DNA of 64,000 nt from Pseudomonas khavaziana (GCF_019145205.1 NZ_JAHSTT010000002.1:558001-622000), one strand, 5' to 3'; shown: positions 21,846 through 30,416, numbered from the stretch's first letter. Numbers and translations: made by a program. Notes: generated by a model from the sequence alone, not told the origin.

Positions 21846-22910
21846 ATGGCACTTATCAGCATGCGTCAAATGCTGGACCACGCAGCCGAATTCGGCTACG
21901 GCGTTCCAGCCTTTAACGTCAACAACCTTGAGCAGATGCGCGCCATCATGGAAGCCGCTGACAAGACCGACTCCCCAGTGATCGTCCAGGCTTCGGCCGG
22001 TGCGCGCAAATACGCCGGGGCCCCGTTCCTGCGTCACCTGATCCTCGCCGCCATCGAAGAATTCCCGCATATCCCGGTGTGCATGCACCAGGACCACGGC
22101 ACCAGCCCTGACGTGTGCCAGCGCTCCATCCAGCTGGGTTTCAGCTCGGTGATGATGGATGGCTCCCTCGGCGAAGACGGCAAGACCCCGACCGACTACG
22201 AATACAACGTACGCGTCACCCAACAAACCGTCGCCATGGCTCACGCCTGCGGCGTATCGGTTGAAGGCGAGCTGGGCTGCCTGGGTTCGCTTGAAACCGG
22301 CATGGCCGGCGAAGAAGACGGCATCGGCGCCGAAGGCGTGCTCGATCACAGTCAGATGCTGACCGACCCGGAAGAAGCTGCCGACTTCGTCAAGAAGACC
22401 CAAGTCGACGCCCTGGCCATCGCCATCGGCACCAGCCACGGCGCCTACAAGTTCACCAAGCCACCTACTGGCGACGTGCTGGCCATCGACCGCATCAAGG
22501 AAATCCACAAGCGCATCCCTAATACCCACCTGGTGATGCACGGCTCTTCCTCGGTACCGCAAGAGTGGCTGGCGATCATCAACCAGTACGGCGGCGACAT
22601 TAAAGAAACCTACGGCGTACCGGTTGAAGAAATCGTCGAAGGCATCAAGTACGGCGTGCGCAAGGTCAACATCGATACTGACCTGCGCCTGGCGTCCACC
22701 GGTGCGATGCGTCGCCTGATGGCCACCAATCCGAGCGAGTTCGATCCGCGTAAGTTCTTCGGTGCGACTGTGACGGCGATGCGTGATGTGTGTATCGCGC
22801 GTTACGAAGCTTTCGGTACTGCCGGCAATGCTTCGAAGATCAAGCCGATTTCGTTGGAAGCGATGTACCAGCGGTATTTGAAAGGTGAGTTGAACGCTAA
22901 GGTGAATTGA
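21846..22910 (+). CDS. fba: Class II fructose-1,6-bisphosphate aldolase
   Basis: Zinc-dependent cleavage of fructose-1,6-bisphosphate into glyceraldehyde-3-phosphate and dihydroxyacetone phosphate. The 354-residue product has [22 protein letters not shown] trimmed to the usual Calvin-type start, [13 protein letters not shown] (zinc and catalytic residues), [13 protein letters not shown] and [21 protein letters not shown] precedes the ATG at 21846. A strong terminator follows, ending the carbon-metabolism run. Confidence 0.97.
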   Translation: MALISMRQMLDHAAEFGYGVPAFNVNNLEQMRAIMEAADKTDSPVIVQASAGARKYAGAPFLRHLILAAIEEFPHIPVCMHQDHGTSPDVCQRSIQLGFSSVMMDGSLGEDGKTPTDYEYNVRVTQQTVAMAHACGVSVEGELGCLGSLETGMAGEEDGIGAEGVLDHSQMLTDPEEAADFVKKTQVDALAIAIGTSHGAYKFTKPPTGDVLAIDRIKEIHKRIPNTHLVMHGSSSVPQEWLAIINQYGGDIKETYGVPVEEIVEGIKYGVRKVNIDTDLRLASTGAMRRLMATNPSEFDPRKFFGATVTAMRDVCIARYEAFGTAGNASKIKPISLEAMYQRYLKGELNAKVN

Positions 22911-22922
22911 GCCTTAGGCCTT

Positions 22923-22957
22923 AAAAAAAGAACCCACAGTGTGTGGGTTCTTTTTTT
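22923..22957 (+). terminator. Rho-independent terminator after fba
   Basis: AAGAACCCACA-GTG-TGTGGGTTCTT followed by seven T residues, 13 bases past the fba stop. It is also the border with the AT-richer region that follows. Confidence 0.95.
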
Positions 22958-23064
22958 GGTTTCGTTAAAAAGCCATAAGCTTTTAACTTATTACGCTGGT
23001 ATGCTTGGAAAGAATCATGTCGTGCGCATGAAAAAGTCGAATAGCAACTGTTTTTAATCGATTG

Positions 23065-23376
23065 TTACTGTCGGCCCAGCCCGAAGCCCTGATATGTCCA
23101 AACCCCATTTGGGCCTGCGAAGTTACGACCGCCACTTAACGTTCTAAAGTCGGAAGTATTGAAGGTCCAGCTTTCAGAGTTGTTTCCGATAGTGCCTGTC
23201 AACATAATAGTCGTGGTGGTTGCTCCGATGGTTTGATGTCCTGTGAGTGTGCCGGTTTGTCCATTCACGCTGGCAGTGGCTGTAACTGGACCGCCGATGT
23301 CATCACTGCTAGTAATATATAGGTAAATGTGATCGCCGCCGTAAGAGCCGAAGTAGTTTCCGACGAGTTGTCCCAT
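23065..23376 (-). CDS. Small beta-rich protein of unknown family
   Basis: A 103-residue protein starting MGQLVGNYFGSYGGDHIYLYI, without signal peptide, cysteine or membrane segment. It is rich in Gly, Thr, Ser and Asn with alternating hydrophobic residues (TATASVNGQTGTLTGHQTI, TTTTIMLTGTIGNNSESWTF), suggesting a small beta sandwich or barrel, possibly ligand binding. I recognise no family. AAAGGA precedes the ATG at 23376. The gene is AT-richer than its neighbours. A lux-box-like palindrome lies 94 bases upstream. It may be horizontally acquired. Confidence 0.7.
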   Translation of the reverse strand: MGQLVGNYFGSYGGDHIYLYITSSDDIGGPVTATASVNGQTGTLTGHQTIGATTTTIMLTGTIGNNSESWTFNTSDFRTLSGGRNFAGPNGVWTYQGFGLGRQ

Positions 23377-23469
23377 GATGATATTCCTTTCATTCTGTTT
23401 AAAGATAGGTAGGTGTTTCGTCTCTTCAGTGACGTGAGAAATACTAAGAGATTTGCTGGGGGGCGTGAC

Positions 23470-23485
23470 CTGTCAAAGATGACAG
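23470..23485. promoter_or_regulatory. Lux-box-like palindrome upstream of the 23,065-23,376 gene
   Basis: CTGTCA-AAGA-TGACAG has the CT-N12-AG frame of LuxR-type operators. On the minus strand it contains TTGACA, a perfect -35 hexamer, pointing at the small beta-rich gene 94 bases away. Overlap of operator and -35 is the class II LuxR arrangement. Confidence 0.6.
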
Positions 23486-23629
23486 TTTTTTATAACGTTT
23501 GGCTATTAGCTATATGGCTTGAACTGATTAAGGACAGCGGATTTATTTAGCGAAGGGACAGGTTCTCCAAAGCTACGCCTTTTTGAAGTTATTAATATTC
23601 CATCGCTTATTTCGAATTTCAATTTAAAA

Positions 23630-23645
23630 CTGTCAAAGTTGACAG
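23630..23645. promoter_or_regulatory. Lux-box-like palindrome upstream of the 23,709-24,164 gene
   Basis: CTGTCA-AAGT-TGACAG, nearly the same 16-mer as the one at 23,470, with TTGACA on the plus strand. It ends 63 bases before the start of the secreted-protein gene. Confidence 0.6.
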
Positions 23646-23708
23646 TATCGTTCGCCGTTAATTTCCGCACACTGGGGGGGCAGTAAATCAACCAGGGAAG
23701 AATACGCT

Positions 23709-24164
23709 ATGAACTATTCGCATCTTTTGAAGTGCCTTCCAAGCATCACTTTGGTCAGCGCATTGGCGCTGACGGGGAATGCCTATGCCGCGCCCCTAAC
23801 GTGCCCGGATGTCTCAACTATCAAGGCGGTGAGCATTCGATTTTCAGATGGCGAGCAGGAATGGAATGGCGAGCAGCTCATTGAAGATAGCTCGATGGCT
23901 GCGGAATTTGAGTTTTTAGGCGCGGCGATCAAGCAGGGAGCAGACAGCGAAACGAAGTTGCCTTATAGCTATGTGATCTGCAATTACGGAGGCAAAGGCA
24001 AGGATGACTATTTAAGGCTGTCCAAGCGATTTACCTTACCTCCAGTGGCTAAAGGCAACGCTTGGAGTGAGGAAAAGGAATGTAAAAATGGCAATATCAC
24101 AAACTGTACTTTTGAGCTGGTGAATTCAAAAGGTCCGGCGAAATTTACATTGCCTTCTCAGTAG
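23709..24164 (+). CDS. Secreted protein of unknown function, DUF3757-like
   Basis: A 151-residue protein with a cleavable signal peptide of about 27 residues (ALALTGNAYA before APLTCP). The mature part has four cysteines (LTCPDV, VICNYG, KECKNG, TNCTFE), consistent with two disulphides in the periplasm or outside the cell. The pattern Cys-Pro near the start and VICNYGG in the middle recalls DUF3757 proteins; this family call is tentative. GGGAAG precedes the ATG. The AT-rich composition and the palindrome upstream link it to the divergent gene at 23,065. Confidence 0.72.
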   Translation: MNYSHLLKCLPSITLVSALALTGNAYAAPLTCPDVSTIKAVSIRFSDGEQEWNGEQLIEDSSMAAEFEFLGAAIKQGADSETKLPYSYVICNYGGKGKDDYLRLSKRFTLPPVAKGNAWSEEKECKNGNITNCTFELVNSKGPAKFTLPSQ

Positions 24165-24227
24165 CTAGGCGAAGCTATCGCGGGATAAGGACGGGCCCGC
24201 GAGAGGATTATTTAAATATGATCTATG

Positions 24228-24253
24228 AAAAACCCGCAGACATGCGGGTTTTT
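24228..24253. terminator. Terminator between two convergent small genes
   Basis: AAAAACCCGCA-GACA-TGCGGGTTTTT, a GC stem with A and T runs on both sides, 64 bases past the secreted-protein gene and 12 bases past the stop of the convergent gene. It can serve both. Confidence 0.9.
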
Positions 24254-24265
24254 GCCGGAGTTTGA

Positions 24266-24559
24266 TTAGACGGCGCTGAGCGTATCGAACCCTCGATGCT
24301 CAATCACTCGAAACACATCGCTCACGTCCTGAACCAGTATGCGTGCAGTGTTGGCGATGTTGTTCAGGTCGCGCTCAGCGAAGTCCGGCAGGCTGGAACA
24401 GGCCATCAGGTTGAGGTGTTCAAGGGCCGCGTTGAGGCGTTCGCGCAGGCAGGCGTGGAGGTCGAGCAGTGGGGCGTCGCTGTCGATCAGGAGCACGGGG
24501 TGATCGGTGGCGGTTTCGGTGCAGGGGGTGAAGCGGCGGGGTGGTAGTTGTTGGGTCAT
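24266..24559 (-). CDS. Small Pseudomonas protein, distantly DUF6124/DUF3077-like
   Basis: A 97-residue cytoplasmic protein. Its C-terminal two thirds (LLDLHACLRERLNAALEHLN onward) is predicted helical, with the loose pattern seen in small pseudomonad DUF6124 and DUF3077 proteins, all of unknown function. I am unsure of the family. AAGGA precedes the ATG at 24559. The notable feature is its long leader, which contains a strongly folded RNA (24,615-24,692). Confidence 0.68.
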   Translation of the reverse strand: MTQQLPPRRFTPCTETATDHPVLLIDSDAPLLDLHACLRERLNAALEHLNLMACSSLPDFAERDLNNIANTARILVQDVSDVFRVIEHRGFDTLSAV

Positions 24560-24614
24560 GGTGAATCCTTAACTCGAAAGAAGATTGACCACCGTTTGCT
24601 GCGAAACAAATTAG

Positions 24615-24692
24615 GTGGCAGCTGTACGCGGGTTCGCAGACCGAGGAGTTAAGACCCGGCAGACCCGAAGGTCTCCCACGCACAGCCGCCAT
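24615..24692 (-). ncRNA. Structured leader RNA of the 24,266-24,559 gene
   Basis: On the minus strand GGCGGCTGTGCGTGGG (24,690-24,675) pairs with CCCGCGTACAGCTGCC (24,632-24,617) over 16 consecutive positions, three of them G-U. This outer stem encloses a perfect AGACC-TTCG-GGTCT hairpin with a UUCG loop and a second arm closed by CCG and CGG. The result is a three-way junction about 55 bases before the start codon. Wobble pairs inside an otherwise perfect stem suggest selection for structure. I recall similar leaders before small Pseudomonas genes, but cannot name an Rfam family. Confidence 0.65.
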
Positions 24693-24870
24693 AACAAAGA
24701 CGGCCATCGGCAAGAATACCGGGACTGTTTTGACGGGTGCGGTTTAACTCTGTAGGGCTGCGAAACCCTATCGCTGTTCAGCCAGCGACGGGGGAACTAT
24801 AAGCTGCGAATTGACTGGCCGCAACGGTCCTGTAGGACTAGCACCGGGCTCTCAGGCCAAGCGGGGCAAG

Positions 24871-24959
24871 TGTGGGAGGGGGCTTGCTCCCGATTGCGGT
24901 GGGTCAGTCACCGCTATTGGAGCTGACACACTGCTATCGGGAGCAAGCCCCCTCCCACA
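24871..24959. repeat. REP pair
   Basis: TGTGGGAGGGGGCTTGCTCC and its inverted copy, about 45 bases apart, upstream of the leader-RNA gene and downstream of the alginate lyase gene. Confidence 0.9.
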
Positions 24960-25039
24960 GGGGATTTAATCGTCTGGATTTATCGGGGAATGATCCGTGG
25001 GCTTATCGGACGTTGCCTACTCGAAATAGGCTAATCCAT

Positions 25040-25705
25040 TTACTCGTGATCAATATCCAACTTCGCAAACGTCACCCGCGCGCCTTCCTGGCTGTCCCCA
25101 CTGTTGTCCTGCACATACACCCCGGCCTTGAAGTACAACGGCTTGTCGCCCCAGGCCGCGCCTATGCGTTCATTCCACTCGCTGTCGGCGGCATACACGC
25201 TGAGCAGCCCGGCTTTGTTGAGGTTGATCACGTAGGTGAAGCTCTTCTCCAGCGGCACATTGGAGGCGACGATGATCACCCGGCTGTCGGCTTCATCCGG
25301 GCGCATGCGCACCTTGGCGACGAGGTTGCCGGTCTGGGTTTTTTCCTTGAACTGGTACTCCAGCTTGATCAGCGGCTTTTGGCTGTCATAGGCGTGGATC
25401 TGGCCGATCACGATCTTGCCGGAGGAGGGCACCTGGTTCACCGCGAGGGTGGCGCGCAGGAAGTTGTCGGCCTCGGGGTAGGTCCAGTTACGCAAGCGGC
25501 CGTCGGCGTAGGTTTCGCGCAGTTCGCTGCGTGGGTAGATGGCGTTTTCGGTGCGGGTGCCGGTAACGGGGGTCCAGAACTGCACGTCGCTGCCTTCGGC
25601 CTGGAAGTATTGATCGTTGAAGCCGCTCAGTAGCCTCGGGGTGTCGATGGTCGTGGGCGGGGAGCCGACCGGAATGCTCAGGTTCCAGGTGGAAAGGTCG
25701 ATCAT
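25040..25705 (-). CDS. Polysaccharide lyase family 7 (alginate lyase)
   Basis: A 221-residue PL7 domain starting MIDLSTWNLSIPVG. It has the three family motifs: YPRSELRE (catalytic Arg and Glu), GQIHA (catalytic His) and YFKAGVYVQ (catalytic Tyr). PL7 enzymes cut alginate by beta-elimination. No signal peptide is present, so it is either cytoplasmic or exported by a route without a classical signal. AAAGG lies before the ATG at 25705. It stands alone, not in an alginate biosynthesis cluster. Confidence 0.93.
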   Translation of the reverse strand: MIDLSTWNLSIPVGSPPTTIDTPRLLSGFNDQYFQAEGSDVQFWTPVTGTRTENAIYPRSELRETYADGRLRNWTYPEADNFLRATLAVNQVPSSGKIVIGQIHAYDSQKPLIKLEYQFKEKTQTGNLVAKVRMRPDEADSRVIIVASNVPLEKSFTYVINLNKAGLLSVYAADSEWNERIGAAWGDKPLYFKAGVYVQDNSGDSQEGARVTFAKLDIDHE

Positions 25706-26015
25706 GGTGTTGGCCTTTTACAGAGGGTGAAAGCGTTGGCCCGCAGGCCTTACCGGTTCTTTATAGGCGCTGCTCGTACGATTGTTAAACAATTGCTGGC
25801 AATTTATTGGCGTCAGAGGAATGCCAAAAAGCCATGTTGCCCATGAATCGCGGGCTACAGGGCCTTACCGTTAGTCGGCTTCCTTGGCTTTGGTGCAATG
25901 AGGGCATCTGCGTCACTTCTGCTTTTTTGGAACCGGGGCTAGAGTGAGCCCTCAGTGTTTATCCGGCCTTTGTATCAGAAGTGACCGGTGCAGCTCCTTA
26001 CGGAAGAGACGTAGC
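25706..26015. other. Intergenic region, no gene seen
   Basis: These 310 bases separate the divergent alginate lyase and c-di-GMP genes. I see only a moderately AT-rich part (GTTAAACAATTGCTGGCAAT near 25,783) that may hold promoters. Confidence 0.6.
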
Positions 26016-28121
26016 ATGGATGGCGCTCCACAACCCGGCGGTGCAAGTTCGGTTCTCCTGGTGGTCGATGACTACCCGGAAAACCTCGTCAGCATGCGTG
26101 CGCTGTTGCAACGTGAAGACTGGCAGGTGATCACCGCCACGTCCGGTATGGAGGCCTTGGAGTTGCTGCTGGCCCACGATGTCGACTTGGTGCTGCTGGA
26201 CGTGCGCATGCCCGGTATGGACGGCTTCGAGGTGGCGCGCTTGATGCGTGGCAGCCAACGTACGCGCATGACGCCAATTATCTTTCTGACAGCCACCGCC
26301 CAATCCCCCGCGGCAGTGCTTGAAGGCTATGCCAGCGGGGCGATCGACTACCTGTTCAAACCGTTTGACCCGCATATCCTCAAGCCTAAGGTGCAAGCCT
26401 TGCTTGAGCATCAGCGCAACCGCCGTGCCTTGCAGCGCCTGAGCCATGACCTGGAACTGGCCCGCGCCTTCAATGCCTCGGTGCTGGATAACGCCGCCGA
26501 GGGCATTCTGGTGGTGGGTGAAGCCAGTGTGATCGAGTACGCCAACCCGGCCATTTCACGACTGTTGAATGCCACGATGGATGAGCTGCAGGGTGAGAGT
26601 TTCCTGAGTTTCCTGCAAAAACCCCATGTGCCCGCCTGGTTGGGCTTCCCGATGTACGAGGCGTATCGCAGAGGCGAGACATGGCGCCAGCATGACGCCA
26701 TTTTGCGTACGGGGCGCGGCCAGCAGGTGCCGGTGGCGTTGTCCTGTGCACCCTTGCCCGCCGAGCAGAAGGCTATGGTCGTGACGGTGCTGGACATGTC
26801 CGAGGTTCGCCATCTTCATCAGCAACTGGAGTTCCAAGCGGTGACCGACCCGTTGACCGGGCTGCTCAATCGTCGAGGATTTCATCAGGCCGTGGAGAAC
26901 ACTTTGTTGCGCAGCGAACGCAACGAACAGGCGCTGGTGTTGCTGTATCTGGACCTGGATGGCTTCAAGCGGGTCAACGATACGCTGGGCCACGACGCTG
27001 GCGACCGCGTGCTGCGCTGGGTGTCGGAACAGATGCAGGCCTGCCTGCGTTCCTACGATATTCTCGGGCGTATGGGTGGGGACGAGTTCACCGCATTGCT
27101 GGAACTGGAATTCGCCGAACAGGCGGCGAAGATCGCGGAAAAGCTCATCGAGCGTGTGTCTGTGTGCCAGCAGGTCGACGGCTTGGACGTGATGCTTGGC
27201 GTCAGCATCGGGATTGCGACGTTCCCTGATTGCGGCTCCGACCTGAATGGCCTGTTGCGCGCGGCGGACATTGCCATGTACGAAGCCAAGCGTGCCGGCC
27301 GTCAGCAATATCGATATTACGACCAGGAAATGAACGGACGCGCCCGTTCGCGCCTCATGCTTGAAGACAGCGTGCGCACCGCCATTCAAAACAAGGATTT
27401 CACCCTGGTGTACCAGCCCCAGGTTTGTGCGGTGGACGGACGTTTGCGTGGCGTCGAGGCGTTGTTGCGCTGGCAGCATCCGAGCGTCGGCGATGTACCC
27501 CCGGGTTTGTTCTTGCCGCTGCTGGAAGAGGCGCGGTTGATCAGCCAGTTGAGCGCCTGGATCTACCAGCAAGTCGCTGCCCAGCGCCAGGCCTGGCAGG
27601 GCATCTTCGACCCTGAGCTGGTGCTGAGCGTGAGCCTGAGCAGCAGCCAGTTCAATATGCCCAACCTGGCCAGCCAACTGCAGCAGATCCTGGAGCGATA
27701 TGGGCTGCAGGGGCGGCAACTGGAGGTGGAAATCGGCGAGAACTGCCTGATGAGTAACCTGGAGGAATCGACCAAACAGCTGCAGCTATTGCGCCGGATT
27801 GGGGTGCGTATTGCCCTGGATGACTTTGGTTCAGGTCACTGCTCACTGGCCCATTTGCGGGACTTGCAGTTCGACACCCTCAAGCTTGACCCGCAACTGG
27901 TGGCGCGCCTGCCCGGTTCGACGCGGGATGCGGCGATGGCACACAGTATCATCCAGTTATGTGGGCATTTTGATGTGCTGGTGATTGCCGAGGGGGTGCA
28001 GACTCTTGAGCAAGTTCAGTGGCTCAAGGCCAATGGCTGCACGCACATCCAGGGACCTTGGGCGGCGGCGCCGTTGATGGCCGAGGACATTGCGGGTTGG
28101 TCGTACCCGCGTTTGCCTTGA
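26016..28121 (+). CDS. Response regulator with PAS, GGDEF and EAL domains
   Basis: A 701-residue cyclic-di-GMP protein. Residues 12-128 form a receiver domain with phospho-acceptor Asp62; about 155-270 is a PAS domain; 275-440 is GGDEF with GGDEF intact at 354-358 and the inhibitory site RSYD at 345-348; 450-695 is EAL (EAL at 481-483). In the EAL domain Glu481, Asp602, Asp603, Lys623, Glu659 and Gln679 are present, but the metal-binding Asn of the usual VNLS motif is Ser540. Phosphodiesterase activity may therefore be weak or lost, whereas cyclase activity looks intact. The start at 26016 follows GGAAGAGA. No partner histidine kinase lies nearby. Confidence 0.93.
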   Translation: MDGAPQPGGASSVLLVVDDYPENLVSMRALLQREDWQVITATSGMEALELLLAHDVDLVLLDVRMPGMDGFEVARLMRGSQRTRMTPIIFLTATAQSPAAVLEGYASGAIDYLFKPFDPHILKPKVQALLEHQRNRRALQRLSHDLELARAFNASVLDNAAEGILVVGEASVIEYANPAISRLLNATMDELQGESFLSFLQKPHVPAWLGFPMYEAYRRGETWRQHDAILRTGRGQQVPVALSCAPLPAEQKAMVVTVLDMSEVRHLHQQLEFQAVTDPLTGLLNRRGFHQAVENTLLRSERNEQALVLLYLDLDGFKRVNDTLGHDAGDRVLRWVSEQMQACLRSYDILGRMGGDEFTALLELEFAEQAAKIAEKLIERVSVCQQVDGLDVMLGVSIGIATFPDCGSDLNGLLRAADIAMYEAKRAGRQQYRYYDQEMNGRARSRLMLEDSVRTAIQNKDFTLVYQPQVCAVDGRLRGVEALLRWQHPSVGDVPPGLFLPLLEEARLISQLSAWIYQQVAAQRQAWQGIFDPELVLSVSLSSSQFNMPNLASQLQQILERYGLQGRQLEVEIGENCLMSNLEESTKQLQLLRRIGVRIALDDFGSGHCSLAHLRDLQFDTLKLDPQLVARLPGSTRDAAMAHSIIQLCGHFDVLVIAEGVQTLEQVQWLKANGCTHIQGPWAAAPLMAEDIAGWSYPRLP

Positions 28122-28163
28122 ATTGGCTACACTGGCGCCCGTCCGAATTACCTTGCAGACTCC

Positions 28164-28664
28164 ATGACCGCTTTGAAATACCTCCAGGCCTATCCCGCTG
28201 CGCTACAGGAGCAAGTGCGCCAACTGATCGCCAACGACCAGTTGGGCGCCTACCTGGAACAGCGTTACCCCGAACGCCACACCGTGCAGAGCGACAAGGC
28301 CCTGTACGCCTACGCCCTGGCGTTGAAGCAGGAACACCTGCGCAACGCACCCTCTATTGATAAGGTGCTGTTCGATAACCGTCTGGACCTGACCCATCGT
28401 GCCCTGGGTTTGCACACCACGATTTCGCGGGTGCAGGGCGGTAATCTCAAATCCAAGAAGGAGATTCGCATCGCTTCGCTGTTCAAGGAGGCGGCACCGC
28501 AGTTCCTGCGCATGATCGTGGTGCACGAGCTGGCCCACTTCAAAGAATCGGACCACAACAAGGCGTTCTACAAACTCTGCCAATACATGATGCCGGACTA
28601 CCATCAGGTGGAGTTCGACCTACGGGTCTACCTCACCTGGCGAGACCTGCAAGGCAAACCCTGA
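28164..28664 (+). CDS. YgjP-like metallopeptidase domain protein
   Basis: A 166-residue protein with the zinc motif HELAHFKESDHNKAFY: HExxH plus a third histidine in HNKAFY, as in the YgjP (DUF45, M48-related) group. The rest fits this short single-domain family. It would be a cytoplasmic zinc peptidase; its substrate is unknown. It starts 42 bases after the GGDEF-EAL gene and is followed 17 bases later by a winged-helix gene. Confidence 0.87.
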   Translation: MTALKYLQAYPAALQEQVRQLIANDQLGAYLEQRYPERHTVQSDKALYAYALALKQEHLRNAPSIDKVLFDNRLDLTHRALGLHTTISRVQGGNLKSKKEIRIASLFKEAAPQFLRMIVVHELAHFKESDHNKAFYKLCQYMMPDYHQVEFDLRVYLTWRDLQGKP

Positions 28665-28681
28665 GCACAAGGCGACTGACC

Positions 28682-28978
28682 ATGGATGTGAGCAAGACCA
28701 AAAGCAGCTTCTATCGGCGCCTGTACGTGGCGTACCTGATCGACAGCCAGTTGGCCAGCAGCGTGCCGGCGCTCACCGAAGCCACCGGCATGCCCCGGCG
28801 TACCGCCCAGGACACGATTGCGGCGTTGGCGGACCTGGATATCGTCTGCGAGTTTGAGCAGGAAGAAGGGGCGCGCAACCATGCCGGGCATTATCGGATT
28901 CGTGAGTGGGGCGCGATTGATCGGCGGTGGATCGAGGCCAATCTTGCGTCTATCAAGCAGGTGTTGGGTTATCCCTGA
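28682..28978 (+). CDS. Small winged-helix protein
   Basis: A 98-residue protein. Residues 20-65 form a helix-turn-helix (SSVPALTEATGMPRRTAQDTIAALADL) followed by a wing-like strand (EGARNHAGHYRI). The C-terminus is a short helix. It is probably a DNA-binding regulator or an adaptor, target unknown. It is the third gene of a compact run on the plus strand beginning at 26,016. Confidence 0.75.
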   Translation: MDVSKTKSSFYRRLYVAYLIDSQLASSVPALTEATGMPRRTAQDTIAALADLDIVCEFEQEEGARNHAGHYRIREWGAIDRRWIEANLASIKQVLGYP

Positions 28979-29000
28979 GTTCGGCGGTGGCGGTGGCGCT

Positions 29001-29020
29001 ATCGGGGGCTTGCCCCCGAT
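29001..29020. repeat. Single REP-like palindrome
   Basis: ATCGGGGGCTTGCCCCCGAT, a short perfect palindrome made of the REP inner core, between the convergent winged-helix and acetyltransferase genes. It may act as a terminator hairpin. Confidence 0.7.
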
Positions 29021-29027
29021 GAGGCCC

Positions 29028-29480
29028 TCAAACCCGCCGCATACCGATATGTGGAATATCGTCTTCCAGGTATTCCTCGCCCGCCACCACAAATCCATAC
29101 CGTGCGTAATATCCCTGCAAATGTGCCTGCGCCGACAGGTAAACCGGCATTTGCGGCCAGATATCCTCTATGCGCTTGAGCGCTTCATCCATCATCTGAT
29201 GCCCCAGCCCGCTGCCCCGTGCCACGGGCGCAACGATAACGCGGCCGATCACCACATCGCCGCCCTGGGACTCCGGGTCGAGTAGCCGCAGGTAGGCCAC
29301 CAACTCATCATTTTGCCAGGCCATAAGGTGGTGAGTGTCACCCGCCAGGTCCTGGCTATCTATGTCCTGGTAGACGCATTTTTGTTCGACGACGAAGACC
29401 TCGCTGCGCAGGCGCAGGATGGTGTACAGCTGTTCCTTGCCCAAGTCGTCGTGATGTTTGCAGACCCAATCAACCGTCAT
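29028..29480 (-). CDS. ElaA-family GNAT acetyltransferase
   Basis: A 150-residue GNAT protein. LYTILRLRSEVFVVEQKCVYQDID is the ElaA N-terminal signature, and VIGRVIVAPVARGSGLGHQMM carries the acetyl-CoA loop. It transfers an acetyl group to an unknown amine. It is a single gene on the minus strand. Confidence 0.9.
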   Translation of the reverse strand: MTVDWVCKHHDDLGKEQLYTILRLRSEVFVVEQKCVYQDIDSQDLAGDTHHLMAWQNDELVAYLRLLDPESQGGDVVIGRVIVAPVARGSGLGHQMMDEALKRIEDIWPQMPVYLSAQAHLQGYYARYGFVVAGEEYLEDDIPHIGMRRV

Positions 29481-29678
29481 GATGTGCGCTCTTATAAAGA
29501 CTTGCCAGGAATAGTAAGCGCGACGGGCGCTGCTGTCTAAAATTGGCTATTTTGTGAATGGCGTCAATTTGCCATCATTCTGTGCATGCGCCGCGGGCTT
29601 CTTTGTGTAATCTGCAATGCAAGCTCATTGATGAGCTACTGTTATCAGGCCATCGCCTGCCCGCCAAGGACTTTAAGC

Positions 29679-30416
29679 ATGCCGAGATTGACTCGTGCCG
29701 TTGCTTTGATCGCAGTGTTGTTGCTGGTTCAACCGGCGCTGGCACAACGTTTGCGCCTGGTGGCGGATGGCTGGCCACCGTTTACTGATGCCACCTTGGT
29801 CAATGGCGGCTTGGCTACTGATATCGTCCGCACGGCCCTGGCCCGTGCCGGGTATGCCAGTGATTTTGAACAGGTGCCCTGGGCACGCGCATTGAAGGGC
29901 GTGGGGGATGGGCGCTACGATGTGCTGATCAACGCCTGGTATAACGAGGACCGCACGCATCTGGGGCAGTTTTCCGGCGAGTACTTGCTTAACCGTGTGC
30001 GCTTTCTCAAGCGTAGCGACGATGCCATCGATTATCACAGCCTGGACGCACTGCACGACGAGGCCATCGCCGTGGTGCGCGGTTACGCCTACTCGGCAGC
30101 GTTCGATCAAGACACCCAGTTGCAGAAAGTGCCAGTGCACAACTTCGCCATGGCCGTGCGCATGCTGGCGGCGCAGCGTGTGCGACTGACGCTGGAGGAT
30201 GAATACGTAGCGCGCTATTACCTGGCGCGGGAGTCGCCGCGGGTGCGCGATGCCGTGGTCTTTGTGGGCAAGCCATTGAGCCAGAACAGCCTGCACATCC
30301 TGGTCAGCCTGAAGAACCCCGAGCATGCCCAGATCGTCGCCGGTTTTGATCGGGAGATTGCCAGGATGAAGGCTGATGGCAGTTATGCGCGGTTGATGAA
30401 GGCGCATGGGATGTAG
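29679..30416 (+). CDS. Periplasmic substrate-binding protein, family 3
   Basis: A 245-residue protein with a signal peptide ending near residue 23 (LLLVQPALA before QRLRLV). The mature part is a type 3 periplasmic binding domain: VADGWPPFTD, GLATDIVRTALARAGY, FEQVPWARALKGVGDGRYD, AWYNEDR. Such proteins bind amino acids or related compounds. No permease or ATPase gene is adjacent, so it may serve a remote transporter or a signalling system. AAGGA precedes the ATG at 29679; the upstream frame lacks a signal sequence. Confidence 0.85.
   Translation: MPRLTRAVALIAVLLLVQPALAQRLRLVADGWPPFTDATLVNGGLATDIVRTALARAGYASDFEQVPWARALKGVGDGRYDVLINAWYNEDRTHLGQFSGEYLLNRVRFLKRSDDAIDYHSLDALHDEAIAVVRGYAYSAAFDQDTQLQKVPVHNFAMAVRMLAAQRVRLTLEDEYVARYYLARESPRVRDAVVFVGKPLSQNSLHILVSLKNPEHAQIVAGFDREIARMKADGSYARLMKAHGM

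Larger units (their letters stand above)
23377..23708. other. Divergent AT-rich intergenic region with two palindromes
   Basis: This 332-base space separates two divergent small genes. It holds two CTGTCA-N4-TGACAG palindromes, each near one end, and no convincing gene. A 61-codon minus-strand frame inside it starts with TTG and lacks a ribosome site. Confidence 0.8.
24560..25039. other. Intergenic region with leader RNA and REP pair
   Basis: The 480 bases before the 24,559 gene start hold its structured leader (24,615-24,692), a small perfect hairpin (TCGCTG-TTCAGC-CAGCGA near 24,770) and a REP pair (24,871-24,959). I see no gene in it. Confidence 0.75.

Noticed and set aside
23506..23691. 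61-codon minus-strand frame between the two palindromes at 23.5 kb
   Set aside because: It starts with TTG, has no ribosome site, overlaps an operator and has no recognisable protein features.
24420..24713. 97-codon minus-strand frame running through the leader RNA
   Set aside because: It overlaps the better supported gene at 24,266 in another frame, and its upstream half is the folded leader.
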